Assembly (NCBI GenBank): GCA_021783135.1
Contig: JAJXUE010000003.1
Span: 62,001 to 126,000 of the forward strand
DNA length: 64,000 bases
Direction: 5' to 3'
Source: Bacillota bacterium
GTDB taxonomy: Bacteria; Bacillota; Desulfitobacteriia; Desulfitobacteriales; JAJXUE01
This document shows, one piece after another, positions 1 to 9,086 of this stretch; within the stretch, counting starts at the first letter, position 1, and the number at the start of each line of letters is the position of its first letter. Both the position numbers and the translations under genes were made by a program. The notes beneath the pieces were generated by a model that searched no databases, was not told the DNA's origin, and was given only the letters and a program-made list of their open reading frames with translations.

Positions 1-1032
1 ATTAAGGATAAAACAGCTTTAATCACGCCGGATGTGGTGGATGCATTTTTTGCGATATTACCTGAAATTTATCCATTCCAAAAGCCTTTTATCACCCTTT
101 TTGGTGGTGAACCATTGGTCTATTCGCCCAAACAAAGTGAGATAATTGCCTATATAGTGGACAAAGCAGCCGAACTTGATTATGAAATTGCCGCTGTAAC
201 CAACGGCTACGACTTAGTGCAATACTTAGATGTATTAACTAAAGCCAAAGTCAGGGAAATTCAGGTCACAATTGACGGTCCGCAAAATCTACATGATGCC
301 AGGCGTCACACCAAAAATGGTAAAGGAACCTTTGACCAGATCATGCAAGGCTTGACCGAGGCCATTAGCTTGGGTATCCCCATAAACTTACGCGCCGTTG
401 TCGATAAAACCAATTTTGCAGGGCTGGTCGACCTGGCAAATGAATTAGAGCAACGCGGGTGGTTGGATTTACCGCCGGAAAAATTCAAGACCCAAATTGG
501 TCGTAATTACGAGCTTTTTGAATGCTACGCTACACCAAAGCACCTGCTCGACCAAGTGGAACACTGGGCCAAGGTGGTTGAACTTAGCGAGCAGTATCCA
601 GTACTGAAGAAGTTTCATCAACCGGAATTTAAAGGTATTAAGCATCTGGTACAAACAGGGGAGCTTTATCTGCCAACGTTTGACACCTGTCCGGCGTGCA
701 AAACAGAGTGGGTTTTTGACCTTTATGGCCAAATTTATGGTTGTACAGCAAATACAGGCCGAGAAGAGTATAGCCTTGGCACTTTTTATCCGCAACTCCA
801 GTTAAACAGCTCGGAAATAGGGGAATGGCAGAAACGCAACGTCCTAAATATTCCTGAATGCCGCGACTGTGACGTTAGTCTAATTTGCGGTGGAGGCTGT
901 GGTGTTGTCGCTAAGGAGAAAAATGGCAGTGTATTATCACCTGATTGCCGCCCCATTAAAGGAATTCTGGAGCAGGGCTTAAAATATTTCCAATCCGATA
1001 TCTTGGCCATGCAGGAAACATCATCGTCATAG
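1..1032 (+). CDS. Radical SAM/SPASM domain protein, 5' end outside window
   Basis: The reading frame is open to the left edge, so the gene is partial; 343 residues are visible. The N-terminal part, including the CxxxCxxC radical SAM cluster motif, is missing. The visible part has the GGEP motif of the radical SAM barrel (in TLFGGEPLV) and a C-terminal SPASM-type Cys-rich region between about 688 and 960 (CPAC, CTAN, CRDCD, CGGGCG, DC), which should hold one or two auxiliary [4Fe-4S] clusters. Such enzymes modify peptides or proteins, as anaerobic sulfatase maturases and peptide maturases do; the substrate cannot be told. A ferredoxin gene follows after 13 bases and a small helical protein after that, so the three probably form one operon. 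The GTG at 34 is internal and not the start. Confidence 0.85.
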   Translation: MKDKTALITPDVVDAFFAILPEIYPFQKPFITLFGGEPLVYSPKQSEIIAYIVDKAAELDYEIAAVTNGYDLVQYLDVLTKAKVREIQVTIDGPQNLHDARRHTKNGKGTFDQIMQGLTEAISLGIPINLRAVVDKTNFAGLVDLANELEQRGWLDLPPEKFKTQIGRNYELFECYATPKHLLDQVEHWAKVVELSEQYPVLKKFHQPEFKGIKHLVQTGELYLPTFDTCPACKTEWVFDLYGQIYGCTANTGREEYSLGTFYPQLQLNSSEIGEWQKRNVLNIPECRDCDVSLICGGGCGVVAKEKNGSVLSPDCRPIKGILEQGLKYFQSDILAMQETSSS

Positions 1033-1045
1033 GGGAGGGAGCAAC

Positions 1046-1255
1046 ATGTCGGCATTCGTTCTCGACAAATTGTGTAAAGGTTGTCAAAGATGTGTTCGAG
1101 CCTGCCCTGAGGGTGCTATCAGCATGGCCTTAAGTTTGGCGGTGGTCGAGGCAAGCAAGTGTACGGAGTGTGAAACCTGTATGGAAGCCTGTATGCATGG
1201 GGCGATAACTCTGGTGCAAGATGTCAAGGAAGACCTTAAGGCAATCCAAGGATAA
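1046..1255 (+). CDS. 2[4Fe-4S] ferredoxin
   Basis: A 69-residue bacterial-type ferredoxin. Two cluster motifs are visible: CKGCQRCVRACP near residues 10-21 and CTECETCMEACM near residues 38-49. The sequence GGGGAGGGA lies six bases before the ATG. It follows the radical SAM/SPASM gene by 13 bases, so it may supply electrons for reductive cleavage of SAM or reduction of the SPASM clusters; this is inference from position. The second motif ends in Met where classical ferredoxins usually have Pro. Confidence 0.9.
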   Translation: MSAFVLDKLCKGCQRCVRACPEGAISMALSLAVVEASKCTECETCMEACMHGAITLVQDVKEDLKAIQG

Positions 1256-1282
1256 ACTGTTAATTATAAGGAGGTAGTTAAA

Positions 1283-1477
1283 TTGAGTGCACAAGCTAGT
1301 GAAGAACTCCATAGTCTACAAGAAGAGTTGGAAGACCTAATTGCGGAGCGCCAGTTTCAATTGGGACAGACAGGGGTGCATATTTCTGCGAAAAAAGTAA
1401 TTGCCTTACGTGAATATTATGACAAGGAAATCGGCGCTCTGGAACAGAAAATTAAAGCTCTGGAAGGAAACGCTTAG
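1283..1477 (+). CDS. Small helical protein of unknown function
   Basis: A 64-residue protein with a TTG start behind a good ribosome site (AAGGAGGTAG). It is rich in Glu, Lys, Leu and Gln, with no Cys and no membrane segment, and should form two helices with a turn near GQTGVHIS, perhaps a coiled-coil hairpin. I do not recognise a family. The length and hairpin shape recall Spo0E-like phosphatases, but the Spo0E signature (SxxLD) is not there. Its place 27 bases behind the ferredoxin and radical SAM genes makes it a partner or substrate candidate for that system. It is followed by a terminator. Confidence 0.65.
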   Translation: MSAQASEELHSLQEELEDLIAERQFQLGQTGVHISAKKVIALREYYDKEIGALEQKIKALEGNA

Positions 1478-1521
1478 CTCTTGGTCTTATAAGGCGCGCT
1501 ACGGGTCAAGGCCCATAATAT

Positions 1522-1560
1522 AAGCCGGCATGGATTTATCATCCTGTCGGCCTTTTTTAT
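1522..1560 (+). terminator. Rho-independent terminator
   Basis: An imperfect stem, GCCGGCATGGAT paired with ATCCTGTCGGC around a short loop, is followed by TTTTTT. It ends the radical SAM/ferredoxin operon. Confidence 0.8.
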
Positions 1561-1673
1561 ACTTTCTAATAGTACGTGGAAATGCGCGAGCAGAGGAAAC
1601 CGATTCGCGCTTTTCTTGTAGCCTGAGCGTAGAATTTACTCCAAATGGGTAAGACTATACGCGAAGGAGGGTT

Positions 1674-3107
1674 ATGCCATTGAAGCAACGATTAAGAGTT
1701 GAGAAAAGTTTTACAGAAAAAGAGGTTGGACAGGTTATTACCCAACGTAAGCAAGCAGTTAAGTCTGAAATGTCCGCCGGAAGTTTGATCTGGGTAGGTT
1801 TAGGGGGCATCATCGGGGCAGGGTTTTTTCTGGCATCGGGATTGGCAATTAAGCAAGCAGGACCCGGCGTAATCTTTGCCTATCTATTAGGCGGACTCTT
1901 GCTAGCCCAAGTTGCGGGTGCGCTGACAACGCTATCCGTGGATCACCCGGTGCGTGGCTCATTCCGGGTCTATGCTGAAGAGTTTATTGGGCCATACATG
2001 GGATTTGTCGTTGGTTGGGCCTTTTGGATATCTTCTATTCTTGGGATTGGCTCCGAAACTGTAGCTATGGCAATTTTCACGGAATTTTGGTTTCCCGGCT
2101 TACCGCTTTGGTTGATTTCACTTATTTACTTGGCATTAGTAATTGGTCTCAATGCCTTTGGTGTTAAAAATTTTGGCCGTATTGAATCCCTCATGTCAAT
2201 GGTCAAGGTAGGAGCGTTATTTGCCTTTATCTGCATTAGCGTATTAGCTGTTTTTCACTTACTACCCTCCACTGGCAACGTTGGCTTTAAAACGTTGCTG
2301 GGGAATGGCGGGCTGCTGCCTATGGGTATTAGCGGCATGCTGCGATCCATGTTAATCGTAATTTTTGCTTATGCCGGTATTTCTATTGTGGCTATGGCTG
2401 CTTCAGAAGTTACCCAGCCCCGCATAACGATTCCAGGCGTCACTTTGAAGGTAGTGATTATTCTGCTTGTTATATATACACTTTCTATGTTCCTAATCAC
2501 CTCACTCACCCCTTGGCAAGGTATTTCCGCCAAAGAGTCTCCCTTTGTTGCAGCACTGGCGGTTGTAGGGGTTCCCTGGGCCTCAAGCTTAATGAATGCG
2601 ATTATTTTAGTGGCCGCCTTTTCTGTAATGACCGGCGCCTTTTTTGCTGCTATGACCATGCTCATTTCTATGGGAGATGACGGCCAAGCACCACGTATTT
2701 TGGGTAAGCCAAGCAAAAACGGGGTATTTTATCCCAGCCTCATAGCCAGTGCACTAGGAGTGCTGTTGACTGTAGTTGTTGCCTATTTGTTGCCGTCTAA
2801 AGTCTATAACTATTTAACCTCGGCCTCTGCCTATTTTTCGTTTCTTAACTGGCTTGTCATTCTTACCTGTTACCTATTACTGCGTAAGGCCAAACGCGGA
2901 CACGAATTTACTTCTCCTTTGAGCTTTGGCAGACCCTGGACAACCTGGCTAACTTTAGCTGTGATATTGGTACTGTTTGATTTTTCCCTAACTGTTTTGG
3001 ATCAACGGATGGGCTTTTACTCCTTTGTAGGGTTCGTACTCTTGATCAATCTAGGCTATGCTTACTATCGCACCAAAAACAAAGGCAGGTCGGGCGACAC
3101 CAATTAA
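1674..3107 (+). CDS. APC-family amino acid permease
   Basis: A 477-residue integral membrane protein with about 12 hydrophobic segments. The first segment carries the Gly-rich signature GGIIGAGFFLASG near residues 43-55, typical of amino acid-polyamine-organocation transporters (YfnA/CAT-like). It probably imports or exchanges an amino acid across the cytoplasmic membrane by proton symport or antiport; the substrate cannot be told. The ATG at 1674 follows GAAGGAGGG at good spacing. The first 35 residues are hydrophilic and basic. The gene appears to stand alone, between a terminator and a new ribosome site. Confidence 0.9.
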   Translation: MPLKQRLRVEKSFTEKEVGQVITQRKQAVKSEMSAGSLIWVGLGGIIGAGFFLASGLAIKQAGPGVIFAYLLGGLLLAQVAGALTTLSVDHPVRGSFRVYAEEFIGPYMGFVVGWAFWISSILGIGSETVAMAIFTEFWFPGLPLWLISLIYLALVIGLNAFGVKNFGRIESLMSMVKVGALFAFICISVLAVFHLLPSTGNVGFKTLLGNGGLLPMGISGMLRSMLIVIFAYAGISIVAMAASEVTQPRITIPGVTLKVVIILLVIYTLSMFLITSLTPWQGISAKESPFVAALAVVGVPWASSLMNAIILVAAFSVMTGAFFAAMTMLISMGDDGQAPRILGKPSKNGVFYPSLIASALGVLLTVVVAYLLPSKVYNYLTSASAYFSFLNWLVILTCYLLLRKAKRGHEFTSPLSFGRPWTTWLTLAVILVLFDFSLTVLDQRMGFYSFVGFVLLINLGYAYYRTKNKGRSGDTN

Positions 3108-3213
3108 GTCGGCAAAATGAGGTCGCACGTGGCCGGTTAAGTCTGCTCTTTTTTTAGCACTTTTCGCAAGCTGCTGCGTATAATTACTATATAGCTTGGG
3201 GGGAGGTGCTAGA

Positions 3214-4185
3214 TTGGAAATAAAAGTCCGCTTTAATCGCCCCAAGACAACAGACCCAGCGCCTGCCTTTAACATGGTCGCAGACAGCAAAAATCCGCCC
3301 CACAGGGGTTTTTCTGTGTTTAAAGCAACCGAAAATAATTTACAGCTGGCCACCTTGGATCAGACAGATAAAGTTAGGGAAGTACTGCTGGAACTTGATG
3401 CTTTGATTGGGTTACGCATGGTAAAAAAACTAATCAAGGAAATCCAGGCCTATGTGGAAATCCAAAAACGGCGTTGTAAGGAAAAATTAGTGGCAGAGCC
3501 ACTCGTGTTACACATGGTATTCCGGGGGAATCCCGGTACCGGCAAGACTACGGTCGCTAGAATAGTGGGTAAATTATTAAAGGAGATGGGTTTCTTACAG
3601 AAGGGCCACATAACTGAAGTGGAGAGAGCCGATTTGGTGGGAGAATATATAGGACATACTGCACAAAAAACGCGCGAGCAAGCCAAGCGTGCTTTAGGTG
3701 GCGTACTGTTTATAGATGAAGCCTACTCACTGGCCAGGGGTGGTGAAAAGGATTTTGGCAAAGAGGCTATCGATGTCCTGGTCAAGTGTATGGAGGATCA
3801 TAAGGATAATCTGATTTTAGTATTGGCCGGTTACAAAGACGAAATGGATTGGTTTTTACAGACTAACCCCGGTCTAAGGTCACGTTTTCCAATCCATATT
3901 GACTTTCCCGATTACTCAATTGAAGAGTTAATGCAAATAGCAGATTTGATGCTGACAAAACGTCAGTATAAGTTAACATTGGATGCAAGACTGGAACTTA
4001 GAAGACTGCTGACAGATCAAATTATGCACGGTCACCAACATAGCGGCAATGCTAGGTTAGTGCGTAACATGATTGAACGTGCCATTCGGCGACAGGCTGT
4101 TCGTTTATTTAGGCAAGTCGAATTTTCTCGGGAAGAGCTGCTGACCATTTTGCCAATTGATTTCATCGATTCAGACAACGTATAA
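3214..4185 (+). CDS. AAA ATPase, SpoVK/CbbX family
   Basis: A 323-residue AAA+ ATPase. Walker A is GNPGTGKTT (about residues 106-114) and Walker B is VLFIDEAYSL (about 164-173), followed by the arginine-finger region and a small helical lid, as in stage V sporulation protein K and CbbX. Such proteins form ring-shaped remodelling machines; SpoVK is needed late in spore maturation in Bacillus. I placed the start at the TTG at 3214 because GGGGGGAGGTG lies just upstream; an earlier in-frame TTG at 3196 has no ribosome site. The first ~60 residues precede the conserved domain. A small membrane protein and HflX follow on the same strand. Confidence 0.85.
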   Translation: MEIKVRFNRPKTTDPAPAFNMVADSKNPPHRGFSVFKATENNLQLATLDQTDKVREVLLELDALIGLRMVKKLIKEIQAYVEIQKRRCKEKLVAEPLVLHMVFRGNPGTGKTTVARIVGKLLKEMGFLQKGHITEVERADLVGEYIGHTAQKTREQAKRALGGVLFIDEAYSLARGGEKDFGKEAIDVLVKCMEDHKDNLILVLAGYKDEMDWFLQTNPGLRSRFPIHIDFPDYSIEELMQIADLMLTKRQYKLTLDARLELRRLLTDQIMHGHQHSGNARLVRNMIERAIRRQAVRLFRQVEFSREELLTILPIDFIDSDNV

Positions 4186-4247
4186 AGAAGCAGGCAAAAA
4201 GGCAAAAATACTAATGGAAATATAGATAAACATGGCAAGAGGTAATT

Positions 4248-4577
4248 ATGTATTATTCCATACGTCCCGCCGGATTAAGAAGCAGATCTCAGCAAATCCA
4301 ATATTACATGATGTTAGTTGCCGCAAGTTTAAAATTAATTTCTACTTTAGCTTTGCTCTTTATGAGCGTAATTGCAGTTCTTACAGCCAATTATGGCGCT
4401 TTAGCGTTTTTGTTTATCTTGTTTTTGTTGAGCGGCATAATTTTCAACCTCTTTCGTCTGCGGGCATGGCTCCCGGGTTGGAGGCAGCGCAAGTGGTTTG
4501 CTCGGGCTGTTTATCTTTCTATCTATGTGTTTATTGCCTTAGCGGTTTTATTGGTAGTAAACCCTTTGCCCCAGTAG
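4248..4577 (+). CDS. Small membrane protein, unknown
   Basis: A 109-residue protein with a basic N-terminus (RPAGLRSRS) and about three hydrophobic segments (roughly residues 20-42, 47-66 and 84-104). No family is recognised. The ATG follows AAGAGGT. It lies between the SpoVK-like ATPase and hflX on the same strand, so it may be co-transcribed with the ATPase. A hairpin just downstream could end that transcript. Confidence 0.7.
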   Translation: MYYSIRPAGLRSRSQQIQYYMMLVAASLKLISTLALLFMSVIAVLTANYGALAFLFILFLLSGIIFNLFRLRAWLPGWRQRKWFARAVYLSIYVFIALAVLLVVNPLPQ

Positions 4578-4612
4578 CAAAGTGAATTCATTACTGCTAT
4601 AATTAAAATATA

Positions 4613-4644
4613 CTCCAACCCTCCGGTTGGAGTGTTTAAATTTT
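4613..4644 (+). terminator. Hairpin before hflX
   Basis: A perfect 8-bp stem, CTCCAACC paired with GGTTGGAG around the loop CTCC, is followed by TGTTTAAATTTT. It could terminate the upstream transcript. Because it ends only 13 bases before the hflX start and just before its ribosome site, it could also attenuate hflX. Confidence 0.6.
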
Positions 4645-4656
4645 AGGAGGACTTGC

Positions 4657-6471
4657 TTGAAACGTGAAGTACAAGGAAATTTAACCGGTATTAAACAGCA
4701 TACCTTGCAGGAACTACAAAATTTATATACCTACTCAATCGAAAGAAATGTCTTGCTTTCCAGTGAATTATTGCAAGAGCTTGTGCATTTATCGTCGCAA
4801 ATTGCACGTGAAATTGCCATTTATATTAATCGGCGGGGTCAGGTGGTACAAGTCGCTGTGGGTGATAGTTCTACAGTGTCAATGCCGGAAGTGAAAGGAC
4901 GCTTAGCTGAAGACAGTTTAAGCGGTATTCGTTGTGTCCACACTCACCCGACAGGAGATGCCCAACTGAGTCTGCTCGATTTAACTTCCTTAGTGAATTT
5001 GAGACTTGACTGTATGGTAGCCATTGGTATGCATGACACTCAAGTAAATGGCTTGCAAGTTGCTTATTTGCAGCCTGTAAAGGGTAAATTAGCCCAAAAC
5101 ACGGTAATTTTCGATCTCACCCCGGACGAACTTGAGCACCACCCTGTTAATACGTTAGTTGAAACTCTGGACAAACAGATTGTGCAAGACGGATTTTTAG
5201 TTGCCGCTACTGCGGAAAGAGCAATATTAGTTGGCGTTGACTCCGGTAACAGCGGCTGGAGCGCCCAGGATTCCCTGTTGGAGTTGGCAGAGCTCGGGGC
5301 GAGCGCAGGGGCGACTGTGGTGGCACAAGTTGTGCAAAAAAGGCAAAAACCTGACACCGCAACTTATGTGGGCTTTGGTAAGGCCAATGATTTGGCATCG
5401 CTCGTTCAGGAATTAGATGCTAATTGTATAATTTTTGATGATGAGCTTACACCGGCGCAAAACCGTAATTTAGAACAATTAATCAACTGCAAAATTTTAG
5501 ACCGAACTAGTTTAATCCTTGATATTTTTGCCTTACGGGCCAATACGCGTGAGGGCAAGATTCAGGTTGAACTAGCGCAATTGAAATATGCTTTACCGCG
5601 TTTAACGGGCATTGGTACAGCTCTTTCCCGCCTCGGGGGTGGTATAGGTACACGAGGACCTGGAGAGACAAAATTGGAAACGGATAGACGACGGATTAGA
5701 CGACGCATCAGTGAGCTGGAAGATGAGTTGCAAAAAGTAAAGCAGCAGCGCGCGTTGCAACGGGTTACACGGCAAACGGGACACGCACCTGTCCTTGCAT
5801 TGGTAGGGTATACGAATGCAGGCAAGAGCAGTCTACTAAACGCACTTACCGCCGCTTCCGTGCCGGCAGAGAACAAGTTATTTGCAACCCTCGATCCTGT
5901 TACCAGGAAGTTCCTCTTGCCCGGTAAAGGCGAGGTGCTTCTCACCGACACAGTGGGATTCATCCGCAAGCTACCCCATCACTTAATCGCTGCTTTCCGC
6001 GCTACACTGGAAGAGGTAGTGCAGGCGGACTTATTAGTACATGTGGTTGATGCATCTAATCCCGGCTTTAATGAGCAAATTAAAGCGGTTGATGCCGTTT
6101 TGAATGAATTGGGGGCGCTAGGTAAGCTTACGGTCATGGCCTTTAATAAAATAGATAAGCTCGAAGCAGAAGGCTGCGCCCAAGCTTTGTGGCCTACATA
6201 TCCTAATGCCGTTGGTATATCTGTGCTTACCGGACAGGGGCTTGGCGACCTTACGACGATGTTAGGTGAGTTGTTACCCAAACCGGCTTGTGTGTCAGCA
6301 ATTATCCCCTTTGAACGTGGGGATTTAATATCGCTTATACATCAAGAGGGTGAACTCAAGCATATTCAGTATTGGCCTGACGGAGTTGAGATAAAAGCAC
6401 ACTTAAGTCCTAGGTTGGCGGCTTTAGTTGAACCCTACGCGATAAATAAGAAATTAGGAGAACAAACGTGA
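4657..6471 (+). CDS. hflX: GTPase HflX with N-terminal JAMM-like domain
   Basis: A 604-residue protein, about 170-180 residues longer than the usual HflX (about 420-430). The HflX part begins near residue 186, has the glycine-rich [15 protein letters not shown] segment, then a helical linker and a G domain: P-loop GYTNAGKSS (about 385-393), DTVGFI and NKID. HflX binds the 50S ribosome and splits stalled or hibernating ribosomes. The extra N-terminal domain carries HTHP at residues 95-98 with Ser105 and Asp108, an exact match to the JAMM metalloprotease pattern HxH-x7-S-x2-D. The TTG at 4657 follows TAGGAGG; the in-frame TTG at 4627 lies in the upstream hairpin. The stop overlaps the next start by four bases (GTGA), implying coupling. 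Confidence 0.9.
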   Translation: MKREVQGNLTGIKQHTLQELQNLYTYSIERNVLLSSELLQELVHLSSQIAREIAIYINRRGQVVQVAVGDSSTVSMPEVKGRLAEDSLSGIRCVHTHPTGDAQLSLLDLTSLVNLRLDCMVAIGMHDTQVNGLQVAYLQPVKGKLAQNTVIFDLTPDELEHHPVNTLVETLDKQIVQDGFLVAATAERAILVGVDSGNSGWSAQDSLLELAELGASAGATVVAQVVQKRQKPDTATYVGFGKANDLASLVQELDANCIIFDDELTPAQNRNLEQLINCKILDRTSLILDIFALRANTREGKIQVELAQLKYALPRLTGIGTALSRLGGGIGTRGPGETKLETDRRRIRRRISELEDELQKVKQQRALQRVTRQTGHAPVLALVGYTNAGKSSLLNALTAASVPAENKLFATLDPVTRKFLLPGKGEVLLTDTVGFIRKLPHHLIAAFRATLEEVVQADLLVHVVDASNPGFNEQIKAVDAVLNELGALGKLTVMAFNKIDKLEAEGCAQALWPTYPNAVGISVLTGQGLGDLTTMLGELLPKPACVSAIIPFERGDLISLIHQEGELKHIQYWPDGVEIKAHLSPRLAALVEPYAINKKLGEQT

Positions 6472-7739
6472 ACACATATCCACTTCAGCTAGATCATGCA
6501 TTACTCGCGATGGCAGAACGGACCGAAGCCAAGCTTAACCCTATGCGTGACCAACTTGCAGCAACAACTATGGCTAACCATCTTAAAATCCTGCAAGCCT
6601 TTCAAGCGGAGCGTATCCATGATTTTCATTTCACTGCAACTACTGGTTATGGACTCGGAGATGAGGGAAGAGACGCTTTGGATCGGGTATTTGCGCGAGT
6701 GTTCAAATGTGAGGCTGCACTTGTTCGCAGCCAAATCGTTTCTGGCACCCATGCTATTGCCTTATGTATGTTTGGTATCCTACGTCCGGGCGATGAATTG
6801 CTTGCCGTGACCGGAACCCCTTATGATACTTTAGAAGAATTAATAGGTCTACGCGGCAATGCCTCAGGTTCGCTGCGTGAATTAGGTGTAACCTACCGAC
6901 AAGTTGATTTGGGCGAGGACGGAAGACCTAACCTCGCGGCGATAGCCCAAGCTATAACTTCAGCGACAAAAATGGTGACTATCCAACGTTCTAGGGGTTA
7001 CGCTTGGCGCCAATCATTAGACATTGCCTCTATCCAAGCTATTGTCGCAGCGGTCAAACAGGTTAATCCAGAAGTTATCTGTTTTGTGGATAATTGTTAT
7101 GGTGAGCTGGTTGAACAGCAAGAGCCCACCGAGGTTGGCGCAGATTTGGTAGCAGGTTCTCTAATTAAGAATTTAGGCGGTGGGCTTGCTCCTACTGGCG
7201 GTTATGTAGCCGGTCGCCGCGAATTAGTTAGTATGGCAGCCAATCGACTTACGGCCCCTGGCATCGGTGCTGCGGTGGGTGCTTCGTTAGGACTTAACCG
7301 GATTATACTTCAGGGTTTATATCTTGCCCCGGCAGTTGTCAGAGAAGCGTTAAACGGTGCAGTGTTCACTGCAGGTTTATTTGCGGAACTGGGCTTTGCG
7401 GTAAGCCCCAACTATGATGAATATAGGACTGACTTGATTCAGGCTATCAAACTTTCTTCTCCCGCAGCCTTAATAGCATTTTGCCAAGGGTTGCAAAAAG
7501 CTTCGCCGATTGACTCGCATGTCCTGCCTGAACCCTCAGGTATGCCAGGCTATGGTGATCAGGTAATTATGGCAGGCGGCACCTTTATCCAAGGTGCTAC
7601 CAGCGAACTTTCCGCCGATGGACCACTACGTGAGCCTTATGCTGTGTATATGCAGGGCGGGCTGTCCTACCAATATATAAAAATAGGTGCATTGTTTGCT
7701 GCCCAAAACTTAATTAATTCCAACTTACTGACAGTTTAA
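6468..7739 (+). CDS. Aluminium-resistance / methionine gamma-lyase family PLP enzyme
   Basis: A 423-residue PLP fold-type I enzyme of the YnbB 'aluminium resistance' family, related to cystathionine and methionine gamma-lyases. The probable PLP lysine is in [13 protein letters not shown], and the family-typical [11 protein letters not shown] and [11 protein letters not shown] segments are present near the N-terminus. The physiological reaction is not established; a C-S lyase role is inferred from the family. The GTG start overlaps the hflX stop by four bases, matching the hflX-ynbB order of many Bacillota. Confidence 0.88.
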   Translation: MNTYPLQLDHALLAMAERTEAKLNPMRDQLAATTMANHLKILQAFQAERIHDFHFTATTGYGLGDEGRDALDRVFARVFKCEAALVRSQIVSGTHAIALCMFGILRPGDELLAVTGTPYDTLEELIGLRGNASGSLRELGVTYRQVDLGEDGRPNLAAIAQAITSATKMVTIQRSRGYAWRQSLDIASIQAIVAAVKQVNPEVICFVDNCYGELVEQQEPTEVGADLVAGSLIKNLGGGLAPTGGYVAGRRELVSMAANRLTAPGIGAAVGASLGLNRIILQGLYLAPAVVREALNGAVFTAGLFAELGFAVSPNYDEYRTDLIQAIKLSSPAALIAFCQGLQKASPIDSHVLPEPSGMPGYGDQVIMAGGTFIQGATSELSADGPLREPYAVYMQGGLSYQYIKIGALFAAQNLINSNLLTV

Positions 7740-7817
7740 ATCCTCTCAGTATAAAAAAATTGTCAGGTTTGCCGTAAATACTTTACCTGAACTGGATTAT
7801 AGTTTATGCTTATAATT

Positions 7818-7832
7818 GTTGACTTAGTCAAC
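7818..7832. promoter_or_regulatory. Perfect inverted repeat upstream of lepB
   Basis: GTTGAC-TTA-GTCAAC forms a perfect 6-bp inverted repeat 24 bases before the chosen lepB start. It could be an operator half-site pair or a small 5' hairpin. It also falls inside the longer possible coding frame from the ATG at 7806. Confidence 0.35.
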
Positions 7833-7856
7833 CCTATTAAGGAGGCAGATATCGTT

Positions 7857-8390
7857 TTGGAACAAGAACACAGCATGGGACGATCGATACTTGAAGTAGT
7901 GGAAATAGTAGTTATTGCGCTCGTGCTTTCCTGGGTATTGCGCACGTTTGTTATTGAGGCCAGAGTGATCCCTACCGGATCGATGCTTCCCACTATTCAA
8001 CTGCAAGACAGAGTGGTCGTGGATAAACTATTTTTCAAATGGACCGGGATTCATCGCGACGACATTATCGTATTTCGTCCGCCCCCGCAAGCTAATTCGA
8101 CTGAAGACTTTATTAAGCGGGTTATTGGCTTGCCGGGTGAAAAGTTGCAAATCAGGGATGGCAAAGTATTTATCAATGATAAGCCACTTTATGAACCTTT
8201 CGTGCTCGAGCCACCTAATTATCAATACGGTCCAGTGCTAATTCCTGCCAACGATTATTTCGTAATGGGAGACAATAGGAATAACAGCGCTGATAGTCAT
8301 GAATGGGGATTTCTGCCGTATGCAAATATAACTGGACGAGCCTTGTTTAGGTACTGGCCTTTAAATAGGTTTGGCCCGCTCGCCCGGTAA
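7857..8390 (+). CDS. lepB: Signal peptidase I
   Basis: A 177-residue type I signal peptidase, which cleaves signal peptides on the outer face of the membrane. One N-terminal membrane segment (about residues 13-33) is followed by the catalytic Ser42 in PTGSMLPT, the general base Lys87 in FIKRVIGLPGE and the conserved MGDNRNNSADSHEWGF box. I chose the TTG at 7857 because AAGGAGG lies about 11 bases before it. An in-frame ATG at 7806 would add 17 residues but has no ribosome site and spans an inverted repeat. A strong terminator follows. Confidence 0.92.
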   Translation: MEQEHSMGRSILEVVEIVVIALVLSWVLRTFVIEARVIPTGSMLPTIQLQDRVVVDKLFFKWTGIHRDDIIVFRPPPQANSTEDFIKRVIGLPGEKLQIRDGKVFINDKPLYEPFVLEPPNYQYGPVLIPANDYFVMGDNRNNSADSHEWGFLPYANITGRALFRYWPLNRFGPLAR

Positions 8391-8396
8391 GAACGG

Positions 8397-8432
8397 AAAA
8401 AGGGAGATTCCATGTGGAATCTCCCTTTTTCT
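8397..8432. terminator. Bidirectional terminator between lepB and the CotF-like gene
   Basis: AAAAAGGGAGATTCCA is followed almost at once by its complement TGGAATCTCCCTTTTT. The A and T tracts on the two flanks suit termination of both convergent transcripts. Confidence 0.9.
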
Positions 8433-8451
8433 GTTCTGGAGTTAGTTTTAA

Positions 8452-8736
8452 CTATAATTGAGCTTTAATTTGATTAAAGTGCGTCTTGACCGCTTGAACT
8501 TGTTGATCTTGTGCTTTAGCAGTGTTGTACCACCCGCGTTGATTCATGGCATTAAAAATGTCTTCATGAATTCGCTGCTCGTCTTGTTGGATACTCATAA
8601 GAGTCTGCCGTAAGTTTTGGCAATCAGTTTCAGTCACGAAAGTATTATACGCTGATGTCGTGTGCTTTTCTGTAGATAGGAGATCGTTAATTAATTCCTG
8701 TTCGGTCATTTTTGTTTGGTGTTGATGTTGTTGCAT
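8452..8736 (-). CDS. CotF-like spore coat protein
   Basis: A 94-residue protein with the CotF-like coat signature: LINDLLSTEKH at the start, a helical centre and the GWYNTAKA motif near residues 68-75. The N-terminus is rich in Gln and His (MQQHQHQT). CotF-family proteins have a ferritin-like helical fold and sit in the spore coat. The ribosome site (GAGGAGG) is clear. A related small ferritin-like protein lies directly upstream in the same direction, so the two form an operon probably expressed during sporulation. No sporulation promoter was identified. Confidence 0.8.
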   Translation of the reverse strand: MQQHQHQTKMTEQELINDLLSTEKHTTSAYNTFVTETDCQNLRQTLMSIQQDEQRIHEDIFNAMNQRGWYNTAKAQDQQVQAVKTHFNQIKAQL

Positions 8737-8756
8737 GTTTAAGCCTCCTCGTGTAA

Positions 8757-8978
8757 TTACTGATGTGAATTCAGGTAGTCTAGCAGGGTTGTAAAGTGAC
8801 TATGATGCTTCTCGGCAATAGAACTGCACAATTGTCCTAATTGCGGGTCGGTGCATAACTGGGAAGCTTGCTCATACTTGTGCACTAAGAGCGCCTCATG
8901 GGTCAGCTCATCTTCCAAGATGGTAAGATTTTTACTACTGATTTTTTTGGCATCTGTTTGGTTCGTCATCGTGCTCAT
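8757..8978 (-). CDS. Small ferritin-like / spore coat-associated protein
   Basis: A 73-residue helical protein. The ATG at 8978 follows TTGAGGAGGTAAC; an in-frame start 13 codons earlier has no such site. Residues such as LEDELTHEALLVHKYEQ and AEKHHSHFTTLLDYL have the spacing of E and H residues seen in ferritin-like coat-associated mini-proteins encoded next to CotF homologues. It lies 20 bases upstream of the CotF-like gene and is probably its operon partner. Confidence 0.7.
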   Translation of the reverse strand: MSTMTNQTDAKKISSKNLTILEDELTHEALLVHKYEQASQLCTDPQLGQLCSSIAEKHHSHFTTLLDYLNSHQ

Positions 8979-9086
8979 TAATGTTACCTCCTCAAGCCTG
9001 TTTTTGGGCCTTCTCAAAGCTTAGTTTTGGCAAAATTCAACTTAATTATGGCAAGAAATATTTTCTTTTTTGCGAGGAGAAGACAT

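Noticed and set aside
3108-3213. GC-containing stem plus TCTTTTTTT after the permease as a terminator
   Set aside because: Only CGGC/GCCG pairing was found, which is too weak to claim.
4232-4585. Alternative plus-strand frame overlapping the small membrane protein
   Set aside because: The other frame has the better ribosome site and clear membrane segments; this one has scattered Cys and no pattern.
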